From contig NC_019978.1 of assembly GCF_000328625.1 (NCBI RefSeq), positions 2,108,001 to 2,172,000 on the forward strand: 64,000 nucleotides of DNA. Direction: 5' to 3'. Each line of letters begins with the position of its first letter. Within the stretch, counting starts at the first letter, position 1. Below the pieces are notes generated by a model. It did no database searches. It was given only the letters and a program-made list of their open reading frames with translations, and was not told where the DNA came from. The position numbers and the translations under genes were made by a program. This document shows positions 56,385 through 64,000 of this stretch, in pieces. Origin of the DNA: Halobacteroides halobius DSM 5150 (GTDB lineage Bacteria; Bacillota; Halanaerobiia; Halobacteroidales; Halobacteroidaceae).

Positions 56385-56535
56385 CTACTTCTACCTCCTC
56401 TTCTATAAGCTTCTTAATTTCAGCCCTTTTATCTCTTTCCAGCATAGATTTTTTATGTGCGCATTTTTTCTCCAATTTTATAATTTCTGTTATTAATTTT
56501 TCTACTTTATTGGAATCAACAGAAATATCGTCCAT
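56374..56535 (-). CDS. 53-residue coiled-coil protein between helicase and DndD-like genes
   Basis: 53 residues with GGAGG about 10 bases before the ATG. Rich in Lys and Glu and probably one long helix or coiled coil (VEKLITEIIKLEKKCAHKK). It begins 5 bases after the helicase stop and overlaps the DndD-like start, so it is translationally coupled to both. Its position suggests a linker or regulatory subunit of the helicase-ATPase complex. No family recognised. Confidence 0.65.
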   Translation of the reverse strand: MDDISVDSNKVEKLITEIIKLEKKCAHKKSMLERDKRAEIKKLIEEEVEVDVS

Positions 56536-56540
56536 CAAAA

Positions 56541-58703
56541 TCAATCCTCCTCTTCAGAATATTTATTATAAACTTCTTCAATCTCTTCTAAAGGTTTTAA
56601 TGCTTTGCGATGATTCTCTGCTAAGCTAGCAAATTCTTTAGCTCTCTTAACTTCTTTTTCAACCAATGAAAGATCATATTTAAGCAATTGTTGGTCTATT
56701 AATGGTACCTCTTCAATCGGACGTGGTAAAGTAATAAAATCATATATATAAGCAAAATCTTTTCCTTTAAACTGTCTAAGAACTCTTCCTCTCCTTTGTA
56801 TAAATTCTCTAGGATTAGTGCTACTAGCAAGAATATATGCATTCTCAATAGCAGGTATATCTACTCCCTCATCTAAACATTTTATTGCTACTATAGATTG
56901 TAATGTCTCTCCATCACTAAAGTTTTTTATTATTTTCTTTCTTTCTTCCATTGATTCTTCTGCCGTAAATTTAGCTACTCTCATATTTAATTCATTACCT
57001 AATATTCTAGTTACAGCTTCTATCTGCCGCATTTCTCTATTACTAAATTCATCTTCAACATATGTAGATCCGCAATAAACTAAATTATAATTACTTTCAG
57101 TCCTTTCTTTCATTAATTCTCTTAATTCATCTAGTTTATTAGTAGCTCCAGCAACTAAACGGGCTCTTTTAATTAACAATCTCTTAGCTACTTCTGTTAG
57201 TTCAGTTCCTTCATCAGTATGGGCTAGACTTTTATATGCTTTTTTAGATATTTTTAAATATTCATCATACTCTTCATTAGTCAAGTATACAATTTGTGGA
57301 TAATAATAATATTGAGTCAAAAAACCATCAGCTATAGCTCTTTTTAATCCAAAGTGATATACTTGTTTATCAAAATAATCAAATATAGCTTTAGTACCTT
57401 CTTGATCAAAATGCCTCTTAGGAGTAGCAGATAAAGCTAATCTATACTCAAAATTATTATTTAATACTTCTAAAAATCCAGTCGCTCCTGCATTATGTAC
57501 TTCATCCACTACAAAAACTACATTCTCATTAATATTATCAATTAGTTGTTGAAATTTATCTGTTTTATAAGTTCCATTTGTTGTAACAATAGATATATGA
57601 TTTATAATATCTAAATTATATCTGTGAATTTTTTTATCTAGTATTTTACGCCAATTTTTTTGATCAGAACTAGAATAGGCAATAATTGGATCCATGTTAA
57701 ACTCAACTATATCTTCTCTCCATTGCTCTACTAAGTGGGTATAGGGACAAACTATTATAACAACTAATTTATCATCTAAATCATTCCATAATTTTGTTAT
57801 ACCAGATAATGCAGTAATAGTTTTTCCAGTTCCCGTAGCCATATTTAATAATCCTACATAATCATTAGCTATCCAAGAATCAATTGCTTTTTGTTGATAA
57901 CCTCTAATATCTAACCAATCTGGTAACTTAGGATAATTAGTTTTATAACTATAGGTTGCTTTACTTTCAGAAACTTTATTATTTAAATTTAATATTCTTT
58001 CCTCTTTTTTTACATAACCTTTTTTATAATTTAAAATTTCATCTCTAACAGCATCAGGAAAATCATAAATAGCTAAACGATTAGTTTCATTTTTCCATAA
58101 TTGATCAAAATCTCTAGATTTATTTCTAACCCTTTCTAAATCTGTTCCACCATTCCAAGAACAATAAACATCTATAGATTCAAAATTACTTTGAATTGCA
58201 TTTTCAGTTTCATTAAGTGAACCAGTAAAGGCAACTTTATTTCCTAACTCATCCTCTACAATTCCAATTTTTTCATGGTATATTCCTCGAGTTTTCCCTT
58301 CATCTATTAATGCAATTTTAATATCTAATTGATTATTACTTATTAAATGAGCAAGATAATTGTATCTTTCTTTTTCAATATCATTTTTTGGTTCTCTAAA
58401 ATTTCTAAATAAAGCTCTCTTCATAACTTCATCCCTTAATTCATAGCCTGTCTGAATTGCTTCAATATCATCCTGATTTAATTCTGGTGATGCAACTATC
58501 TGTATTTTCCCATTATTATCAATTAACTTAGATATACCTTTCGATAGTTGCAATAATACAGCACTCGAAAAATAACCTACTGCTCTTTTATAAATCACAG
58601 CATTAGATAAAACTGGAATATAAAAATTCCGTATAAGCTCATCTTTATTATCAGATCTATATCCAATTTTTAAATCCAAATCCTTTAGTGACATATTATA
58701 CAC
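56541..58703 (-). CDS. SF2 helicase with N-terminal phospholipase-D-type nuclease domain
   Basis: 720 residues. The N-terminal PLD-like domain has IYHEKIGIVED followed by TGSLNE (near 140-165), a slightly altered HxK motif. The helicase core begins near 270: Walker A MATGTGKT, motif II VVDEVHNAG, motif III LSATPKR, and motif VI QRRGRVLRQ near 645. It can be read as a nuclease that moves along DNA, and it is the best candidate for cutting DNA in this operon. Related helicases occur in restriction and phosphorothioation clusters. Confidence 0.82.
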   Translation of the reverse strand: MYNMSLKDLDLKIGYRSDNKDELIRNFYIPVLSNAVIYKRAVGYFSSAVLLQLSKGISKLIDNNGKIQIVASPELNQDDIEAIQTGYELRDEVMKRALFRNFREPKNDIEKERYNYLAHLISNNQLDIKIALIDEGKTRGIYHEKIGIVEDELGNKVAFTGSLNETENAIQSNFESIDVYCSWNGGTDLERVRNKSRDFDQLWKNETNRLAIYDFPDAVRDEILNYKKGYVKKEERILNLNNKVSESKATYSYKTNYPKLPDWLDIRGYQQKAIDSWIANDYVGLLNMATGTGKTITALSGITKLWNDLDDKLVVIIVCPYTHLVEQWREDIVEFNMDPIIAYSSSDQKNWRKILDKKIHRYNLDIINHISIVTTNGTYKTDKFQQLIDNINENVVFVVDEVHNAGATGFLEVLNNNFEYRLALSATPKRHFDQEGTKAIFDYFDKQVYHFGLKRAIADGFLTQYYYYPQIVYLTNEEYDEYLKISKKAYKSLAHTDEGTELTEVAKRLLIKRARLVAGATNKLDELRELMKERTESNYNLVYCGSTYVEDEFSNREMRQIEAVTRILGNELNMRVAKFTAEESMEERKKIIKNFSDGETLQSIVAIKCLDEGVDIPAIENAYILASSTNPREFIQRRGRVLRQFKGKDFAYIYDFITLPRPIEEVPLIDQQLLKYDLSLVEKEVKRAKEFASLAENHRKALKPLEEIEEVYNKYSEEED

Positions 58704-58741
58704 ACCTACATTCTAATTTTAAAGTAGTAGCAAAAATAACT

Positions 58742-59203
58742 CTAATATGTTTTTCTACCTTTTTTAATAAACTCACACTGCTCAATATCCCATTTTTCAT
58801 CATCTTCAGAAGCTTTAACTAATAGATATTCTTTTTCTACTTTTTTTACTTTTGCTCTATTTCCAGTTTCATTTTCAACAATATCATTCTTTTCAAATTT
58901 TCTATTTGAATTAGTGAGTTCCATATCTTTTAAAATCCTAATTAATTTTATTAATTGCTCTTTCGTACAAGTTACTCCTTTACCTGGCTTTCCATCTTTG
59001 CTCCATTTTCTAATTTCATATTTATATTTTCTATTATTCCAACTAGTTTTGGTAACTTGAATCTCCCAATTTTTTGATAAATTTATTTTACCAAATATCT
59101 CTTCTTTATCATAATTAAATGCAAAATTTTTCTTCTTTGATTTCTTCGAATTTTCTTTTTTATTATTTAGAGCTTTTTCTATAGTTTTACTGTAATTAGA
59201 CAT
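58742..59203 (-). CDS. PC4/YdbC-like single-strand DNA-binding protein
   Basis: 153 residues. After a lysine-rich N-terminus, WEIQVTKTSWNNRKYKYEIRKWS with DGKPGKGVTCTKEQLIKLIRILK (near 47-95) is the PC4/YdbC fold, which binds single-stranded DNA. A C-terminal SH3/KOW-like part (FEKNDIVENETGNRAKVKKVEKEYLLV) follows. First gene of the helicase-DndD operon. It could load the helicase on DNA or regulate the operon. Confidence 0.75.
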   Translation of the reverse strand: MSNYSKTIEKALNNKKENSKKSKKKNFAFNYDKEEIFGKINLSKNWEIQVTKTSWNNRKYKYEIRKWSKDGKPGKGVTCTKEQLIKLIRILKDMELTNSNRKFEKNDIVENETGNRAKVKKVEKEYLLVKASEDDEKWDIEQCEFIKKGRKTY

Positions 59204-59380
59204 TTCACTACCTCCCCTTCTCTAAATAATCATTTGAAATTTCTATTCTTAACTAATCTTAGATACAGATCTTTTATCCACAATAGTAATCAAATTGTTC
59301 TATATGAAATTTTATACTATTCATTTTTAAATTTATACATAAAATTTAAAATTCCTGCTAATTTTTATTCTAAAAAATAA

Positions 59381-59410
59381 AAAAACCTCCAGGGCCAACC
59401 CCAGGAGGTC
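59381..59410 (-). terminator. Terminator of the phage lysis cassette
   Basis: A 6-bp stem (ACCTCC with GGAGGT) enclosing a GC-rich inner stem is followed on the minus strand by TTTTTTTATTTTTT, just after the DUF3006 stop. Confidence 0.9.
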
Positions 59411-59417
59411 AAAAAAA

Positions 59418-59627
59418 TCAACTATCTATTAAGCTATATAACAAATCTTCTAGCTCCTCACTTCTTTTGATAGTAACCTTTTTATCTAATCTAAAATCTA
59501 ATCTCAGCCAATCACCTTCTACCACATTATCTGGTAATTCTTCTCTAGGCACATTAAGTTCTACTTCTTCTGGGCCAACCAGCAACAGACCATAATCACC
59601 TACAAATCTATCAATGACTGCTCTCAT
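59418..59627 (-). CDS. DUF3006 protein
   Basis: 69 residues starting at the ATG at 59627 (GGGAGGG upstream). MRAVIDRFVGDYGLLLV, then VPREELPDNVVEGDWLRL, is the DUF3006 pattern, common next to endolysins and metallo-hydrolases in Clostridia. Function unknown. It starts 2 bases after the preceding gene. Confidence 0.8.
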   Translation of the reverse strand: MRAVIDRFVGDYGLLLVGPEEVELNVPREELPDNVVEGDWLRLDFRLDKKVTIKRSEELEDLLYSLIDS

Positions 59628-59629
59628 AT

Positions 59630-59998
59630 TTAGCCCTCCCTCTCCAACTTCCACTCTCCATTTCTCCAAGATACCTTAGCCTTGTTATCTCGTTTCAACT
59701 GTCCTTTAACCCTATTCTCAATTTTAGACTTAGTAGACTGATCAATTTGATAGCCTGCTTCTTTTAACTCTGTAAGCAATTTTTCAATTACATCATCTAC
59801 TTTATTTAAAGTCGGACTATCTGGATACTCCAATAAAATCTTATCCAAAATATCATCTACCTCAGCCAAAATGATACTTCCTGTCTGAAAATAAGAATCA
59901 ACTTGGGGATTATATTTCTTGAGCACAACTATTAAAGCACTAAGCATAGGTAAACTAGCCACTACCAAACTAGCTGTCTGCTCTACTAACTCTTTCAT
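59630..59998 (-). CDS. Phage membrane-associated protein (LLH-type holin-like)
   Basis: 122 residues when started at 59998, with AAGGAG upstream. The N-terminal hydrophobic helix (about 5-28, SLVVASLPMLSALIVV) is followed by a charged, partly coiled tail. This looks like LLH-family phage holins or their accessory proteins. Position between endolysin and DUF3006 in the lysis cassette supports it. Not certain. Confidence 0.6.
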   Translation of the reverse strand: MKELVEQTASLVVASLPMLSALIVVLKKYNPQVDSYFQTGSIILAEVDDILDKILLEYPDSPTLNKVDDVIEKLLTELKEAGYQIDQSTKSKIENRVKGQLKRDNKAKVSWRNGEWKLEREG

Positions 59999-60015
59999 TT
60001 TATCACTCCTTTTTA

Positions 60016-60525
60016 TTATAAAATTAAGACTCGCTTCAACCAACCTCTAATAAACTTCTTTTGTGACTTATCCTGTTCTACAATCCGAATGTATTTAACG
60101 CCTTGTAGGATATTAAGTAGCTTAATCAACTCACTTTTATAGGCGCAATCATTAACTGCCTGTAAAGTAACTGGGCCAACTACTCCATCAACTGCAATTT
60201 CCTCTTCTCTTAAAAAATTACAAGCTCTTTGTAAATGTTGATTAGCAGTTTTAGGGCCAAAGTTAATAGCCTGGTCGAGAACTTCAAGAGCTATTCTATC
60301 ATCTTCAATCTGATTATATTTAAGATTGGCCCAATAATTTTCGTAATATATTTCAGTTGCTTCCTTTTTAGTAAGCTCTTTTAGATCTCCTTTATAATCT
60401 GACCTTCTAGCAGTAGATTCAGTAACTCCAAATTTAGTTGGCCCGCCGCTATCATCCTCATCATCTGTATAGCCACCTTCATAGTTTAACACTTCCTGCA
60501 AAATCTTCTTAAATCTATTCCTCAT
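60016..60525 (-). CDS. Phage endolysin, GH108 family
   Basis: 169 residues starting at 60525. The catalytic motif EGGYTDDEDDSGGPTKFG (near 16-33) is the GH108 N-acetylmuramidase pattern. A C-terminal peptidoglycan-binding part (DGVVGPVTLQAVND) follows. It cleaves cell-wall glycan at phage release. Preceded by the holin and followed by the LLH-like gene: a normal lysis cassette. Confidence 0.9.
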   Translation of the reverse strand: MRNRFKKILQEVLNYEGGYTDDEDDSGGPTKFGVTESTARRSDYKGDLKELTKKEATEIYYENYWANLKYNQIEDDRIALEVLDQAINFGPKTANQHLQRACNFLREEEIAVDGVVGPVTLQAVNDCAYKSELIKLLNILQGVKYIRIVEQDKSQKKFIRGWLKRVLIL

Positions 60526-60550
60526 CTTAACCACCTTTCACTAACTCAGC

Positions 60551-60961
60551 TTAATAGTTTTTCTTATCTTTAAGTTGTATTAGCGATCTTTTTAAAAACT
60601 CTGGAATAGGAACTCCCACTTGGCCTAGATTTTCTAATGCACTAATCCCTTCTTTAGAAATATAAAACCAAATAGCCATTAATCTAATCATTCCTCCACT
60701 TGCTAGTATCTGATCTGCCAAATGAGCTATTGCAACTGTCAAAAACATTCCCACTTTCTGAGCTACTCCTTTTTTACCTATAGCACTATCAATCTCCTGT
60801 AACACATAAGCCGATAATAGACCAGTCAGATAATCAACTACCACCATAGCTAATAAAATCTCTAGCGCTTGATCATAGCCACCTAACCAATAACAAATCC
60901 CCCCGCCAAGGAAGCCTACAATATAATTGAAATATTCTACTATCTTATCGAGCCAATCCAT
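60551..60961 (-). CDS. Phage holin (toxin secretion/phage lysis family)
   Basis: 136 residues starting at the ATG at 60961, with GGAGG upstream; a longer frame reaches into element B. Four hydrophobic segments (FLGGGICYWLGG, LEILLAMVVVDYLTGLLSAY, FLTVAIAHLADQIL, RLMAIWFYI) and the MVVVDYLTGLLSA signature mark this holin family. It opens the membrane for the endolysin encoded 26 bases downstream. Confidence 0.85.
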   Translation of the reverse strand: MDWLDKIVEYFNYIVGFLGGGICYWLGGYDQALEILLAMVVVDYLTGLLSAYVLQEIDSAIGKKGVAQKVGMFLTVAIAHLADQILASGGMIRLMAIWFYISKEGISALENLGQVGVPIPEFLKRSLIQLKDKKNY

Positions 60962-60984
60962 AGTATCAAACCTCCAATCATAAC

Positions 60985-61334
60985 GAATTGTCATGCTAAA
61001 AATCAGCATCACAATTCTTGAAGCCCAACGCCCAGTTCCAGTCATTACATTCAGCATATCTACAAGCTGACAAGTCAGCACCCGGTAGATATGCTGAACT
61101 CCATTCCTTCCACTAGGCTAAACCAATCCCCGAAAGCAACCACATTGTATCCCTCATTCCCTTTCCCCCAAACCCCCTAACCCTTTAACTCCCTTCCCGA
61201 CAGATCGGCAAAAACCAGCCGATCAAATAAGGTTGCATTAAATTGGGGGGAAGGGAAAATTGAGGGACACGATTTGAGCTGATGAGAAATGACGCATCAG
61301 TTTCTCATCTATTCTCAGGTTGCTTTCGGGGATT
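60985..61334 (-). other. Structured non-coding element B (multi-branched hairpins)
   Basis: About 350 bases upstream of the holin. A perfect 17-bp outer inverted repeat (AATCCCCGAAAGCAACC at 61125-61141 and 61318-61334) encloses a C-rich/G-rich stem (61150-61171 with 61243-61267), a 7-bp GATCGGC hairpin and a 9-bp GATGAGAAA hairpin. Downstream on the minus strand come hairpin 1 (61050-61098, perfect 14 bp) and hairpin 2 (60985-61017), homologous to those of element A. Apart from this element and two terminators, the gap 60962-61631 holds nothing else visible. Confidence 0.6.
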
Positions 61335-61365
61335 CTACAACCATAAACCCCAAACAATATACAAA

Positions 61366-61393
61366 AAACACCTAGAATAAACTCTAGGTGTTT
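61366..61393 (-). terminator. Terminator upstream of element B
   Basis: A perfect 11-bp stem (AAACACCTAGA with TCTAGGTGTTT) is followed on the minus strand by TTTGT. Confidence 0.8.
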
Positions 61394-61488
61394 AGATAAC
61401 AATATTTTATATTTTCATTGTATCAGATAACTAGTTGGTATTTCTCCCAAATTTATCTCAAAGTTGGCCCGATACTATACAAAAATAA

Positions 61489-61513
61489 AATGCCATCCTA
61501 AAAGGATAGCATT
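61489..61513 (-). terminator. Second terminator in the same gap
   Basis: An 11-bp stem with one mismatch (AATGCTATCCT with AGGATGGCATT) is followed on the minus strand by TTATTTTT. Confidence 0.75.
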
Positions 61514-61631
61514 AAATCAAGTAGAATTAGTAGGTAAATAATTAAACTCTAAAAATAATTTTACCAATTTTAACTAATTGATACGTTATATACTTTTTTA
61601 TTTTGGTTAAAATAAATTTAGAGGTGATAAA

Positions 61632-61766
61632 ATGGAACTTATCAAAACACTACTACTAAATAAAAAAACTTTATCGGAAGTTACATTAATTACTATAACC
61701 TCAATTTTTATATTTTTAATTAGCTTCATTGCTGGAGCTATTTGTATTCTTAATACTGCAATTTGA
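61632..61766 (+). CDS. 44-residue single-span membrane peptide
   Basis: 44 residues on the plus strand. GAGGTG lies 5 bases before the ATG. A short basic N-terminus is followed by one hydrophobic span (about 17-42, VTLITITSIFIFLISFIAGAI). Size and layout fit small phage or toxin membrane peptides, but no family is recognised. It lies alone, opposite in direction to its neighbours. Confidence 0.5.
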   Translation: MELIKTLLLNKKTLSEVTLITITSIFIFLISFIAGAICILNTAI

Positions 61767-61941
61767 TTTTCTACACTTAAAATATTACATCACTATAATA
61801 TCTCCAAAACTCAATACAGAGTTGGTGACTAAACTTTATTCTGATGAGATATTAACCCACACTAGAATATGCGACCTGCCCATAACCACCACTAATCCTG
61901 TGTTAGACAAAGCAACTCTTTACTTCCTTAAAAAATATAAA

Positions 61942-62529
61942 TCAATGATTTTCGCTATTTTCTTTATTTTGTTTCAAATTTTCTTCTAATTTATTAACTT
62001 CCCCTTGAGACAATTTCTTAGTTTGCGGTTGTTCAACACCACTTTTTTTCTCTTTAAAAATTATATCCATCATAATACTAACTATTCGCTGAGAAGTTAA
62101 ACCAAAATAAAATACTAAAAAAACCCATAAATCAGTAATATAATTAACGAGATCTAATTTAACTCCTGATATAATAAAATCATTTATTTCAGCTCTTATA
62201 TACAAAAAACAAGAAATAACTACTATAGATATTCCTGAAATTAAAGCAGCTCTAAAATAATTTAAAAGCGTTTTCTTTTTCGTATGCTCAAAAATAACTT
62301 TTATCAATTTAAGATCCCTTAAAGTAAATAGTATACCAAGTAACACACCTAAAAATCCTAATATTATCGAACTGAACATAATTGCACCATCTAATAATTT
62401 ATTGAAATTAGTAAAGGAAGAACAAAATCCAAAAATATTTACAACTATAATTGTTATAATTAAAGCTCCTATAGGAGGATACCACTTTTGAAACAACTGA
62501 CTTTCTAATAATTTTGATACCCATTTCAT
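61942..62529 (-). CDS. Membrane protein, second gene of a two-gene unit
   Basis: 195 residues with four predicted membrane helices (near 17-38, 48-70, 90-110, 130-150) and a hydrophilic, coil-forming C-terminal tail with many Glu, Lys and Asn. GGAGGAGGT binding site. It follows the frameshifted gene by 28 bases. A cytosolic sensor plus membrane protein pair resembles several anti-phage systems, but no known one is recognised. Confidence 0.65.
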   Translation of the reverse strand: MKWVSKLLESQLFQKWYPPIGALIITIIVVNIFGFCSSFTNFNKLLDGAIMFSSIILGFLGVLLGILFTLRDLKLIKVIFEHTKKKTLLNYFRAALISGISIVVISCFLYIRAEINDFIISGVKLDLVNYITDLWVFLVFYFGLTSQRIVSIMMDIIFKEKKSGVEQPQTKKLSQGEVNKLEENLKQNKENSENH

Positions 62530-62557
62530 TTATTACCTCCTCCTTTTGAAAACTAAA

Positions 62558-63489
62558 TCAATTCTTTTCTAAAGACTCCATAATCTCTGCAATACTTTCT
62601 TGAAACTTAGAATACATTAAAGAAGCCAATTCATAACAATCTACACCCTCTTTCTCTTCTAAATCCATATGAATTTTATCTCTTATTTTATCTTGAAATA
62701 AATCTATTTTCTCAACTTTCGTGTCTTCAGTCTCTTTTATATGAAATTTAGCCTTTTTAACCATATGTTCATTTTTCTTTATTTCTTCTAAAGTATCATA
62801 TACCGTTTCTGAATTTAAACCTTCCCCCCTTGTATATCCCATTGTCACAGCTACTTCAGCATTTATTGCTTCATATTTTCCAAATTCTTTAATCATCTTT
62901 TTTAAACTAGCATTTCCTTCATCATATTCTTTATCAGGTAAATCAGCAAATCTAATTTGAATTTTTCTATATCGCTTAGCCGCTTTTATTTTTTGAGGTA
63001 AATCTTTAGGAGGAATAGGTCTTAAATAAATTTTTTCCCCTCTTTATTTCCCCATAATAAATTTAAATACTGTTCTATTCCTGTAGGACTCAAACTATGC
63101 TTATTTCTTTGTAACATTAAAATGTTTTCTTGAGCATTGTATATTCCCACAACTTCTTCTCCAATGTATTCATTATCTTCTAAACTTATAGGTTCCCCTT
63201 CATTTTTTTCAGTTGCTGTATGAGGTAAGTTTGTTTGTCTTAATCTAGCAAATTTAAGTGCATATACTCCTTCCTCTAATAACCATATATTATCTAATCT
63301 AGCTTCTTCTTGATAATAAGTATATGTTAAATCATCATATGTGTTCTCCTCTTCGCTGGGTAAAAATTGATTGGCTTTTTTAATCCATCTTCTAAAATCA
63401 AAAAAAGCATCTGGATTATCATCAGATTGATCATTTTTTCTGCAAGCAACTGCATAATATTCACAAATTATCTTTTTTCTATATGCCAT
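62558..63489 (-). pseudogene. Split gene (frameshift at 63025-63040), about 310 residues if joined
   Basis: The upstream frame (MAYRKKIICEYYAVA to EGKKFI) stops at 63022. The next frame continues without a break from IYLRPIPPKDL through LKKMIKEFGKY to MESLEKN at 62558. The switch lies at GGGGAAAAAA: one extra base would join them. The whole would be a soluble protein, possibly of the DUF6731 type, named only tentatively. Causes could be a real one-base deletion, an error in the sequence, or slippage at the A run. Confidence 0.7.
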
Positions 63490-63542
63490 TGATTATCCCC
63501 CACTCATTTAATGATATTATAAGCAATAAAGTCTGATTTCAT

Positions 63543-64000
63543 TTAACGTACCCAATCCTTTAGTTTATTCCAAAAATCTTCTACTCTAATCATTTTTTTG
63601 ATAAAATTACTTTCACAAGGTCTTGATCTTTGCTCCATAGTAATAGATTCTGGAGCATCAATTGTTTCTTTTCTTATTGAAATTTGATTATCTTTATATG
63701 GTTTGTATAAATTTCTGTTATTTTTAAACTCTTTTGCATCCCACTTAAAATTTTGATTAGGAAATCTTACTTTTCCAAATGGACTTCTATTAACCACCCA
63801 TACTTCTTTTTCTGGATCCCTATAATTACATCTCCTGTTATGATATTTGAGATACTTACTATGAATTAATATATTCTTTACTTTTACTTCTCTTTCCAAA
63901 AATATTGGAGAGCCATATCCATATAATCCCCCATCTGTTGTATAAGAAGTAATTGTATTTGTTCTATATTCTATAGTAGATTTTTCATTTAATAACTGTT
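63543..64000 (-). CDS. Incomplete gene at the right edge, unknown
   Basis: The frame is open from the edge to a stop at 63543, at least 152 residues; an apparent TTG start at 63899 is inside it and is not the true start. Contains GGLYGYGSPIFLEREVKVKN and RRCNYRDPEKEVWVVNRSP. No family recognised. It lies about 50 bases before the split gene, possibly in the same unit. Confidence 0.6.
   Translation of the reverse strand, partial: QLLNEKSTIEYRTNTITSYTTDGGLYGYGSPIFLEREVKVKNILIHSKYLKYHNRRCNYRDPEKEVWVVNRSPFGKVRFPNQNFKWDAKEFKNNRNLYKPYKDNQISIRKETIDAPESITMEQRSRPCESNFIKKMIRVEDFWNKLKDWVR

Noticed and set aside
40960-61471. AAGTTGGCCCG at 40960, 43333 and 61461 as element boundary marks
   Set aside because: The same word also occurs inside genes (for example near 22010 and 46590), so it reflects the general abundance of TTGGCC.
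63025-63040. Programmed -1 ribosomal frameshift
   Set aside because: The run GGG AAA AAA TTT is not a standard slippery heptamer in the required phase; deletion or transcriptional slippage is more likely.

Overview
The window looks like the chromosome of a low-GC, Gram-positive-type anaerobe. The order cggR-gap-pgk-tpiA, the block rapZ-yvcK-whiA, hprK, a HutP-family gene and several PTS components are all Firmicutes traits. The secreted alpha-glucan enzymes and a large AAA/PD-(D/E)XK 'DUF1703' gene would fit a Halanaerobiales-like fermenter, but that placement is inference only. Almost every gene lies on the minus strand.

Layout. 1-10 kb: glycolytic operon with its repressor CggR and visible operators, then whiA, yvcK, rapZ, two PHP phosphoesterases and an orphan mannose-type PTS IIC-like membrane protein. 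10.3-15.2 kb: extracellular glucan use (carbohydrate-binding protein, glucodextranase-type surface protein, 817-aa GH13 enzyme and the stump of a second amylase). 15-23.6 kb: MATE pump, HutP family, HPr kinase, a lactose-type EIIA, ROK glucokinase, nicotinate phosphoribosyltransferase, and a small redox/metal group (RseC-like, CsoR-like, a heavy-metal-associated fold without its CxxC). 23.7-30.6 kb: uvrC and uvrA around a PAS histidine kinase and a GAF-XRE regulator. 30.8-40.7 kb: small membrane proteins, thrC, an iron-sulfur flavoprotein and an ascorbate-type PTS (ulaABC) with its PRD regulator.

From about 42.9 kb the character changes. The 3' half of a selenocysteine tRNA gene, without its 5' half, marks one end of an integrated island whose other end is not in the window. 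The island carries an Ssp/Dnd-type DNA phosphorothioation system. One operon (53.6-45.95 kb) encodes a PAPS-reductase-like Fe-S protein, a DUF4007 protein, a 1,250-aa ATPase and a cysteine desulfurase. A second operon (59.2-53.9 kb) encodes a PC4-like protein, a PLD-nuclease/SF2 helicase, a 53-aa coiled-coil protein, a DndD-like SMC ATPase and a 173-aa protein. A third (45.8-43.35 kb) encodes a HSP90/MORC-type ATPase, a GIY-YIG nuclease and a 54-aa protein. The first would mark host DNA with sulfur. The other two are the likely attackers of unmarked DNA; the third is the part I do not recognise from described systems.

59.4-61 kb holds a phage lysis cassette (holin, GH108 endolysin, LLH-holin-like protein, DUF3006). 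Two homologous multi-hairpin non-coding elements, at 43.0-43.3 kb (+) and 61.3-61.0 kb (-), face each other across the defence and lysis cargo; I cannot assign them to a known RNA or DNA element. 61.6-64 kb holds a small membrane peptide, a two-gene unit with a frameshifted first gene, and an incomplete gene at the right edge.
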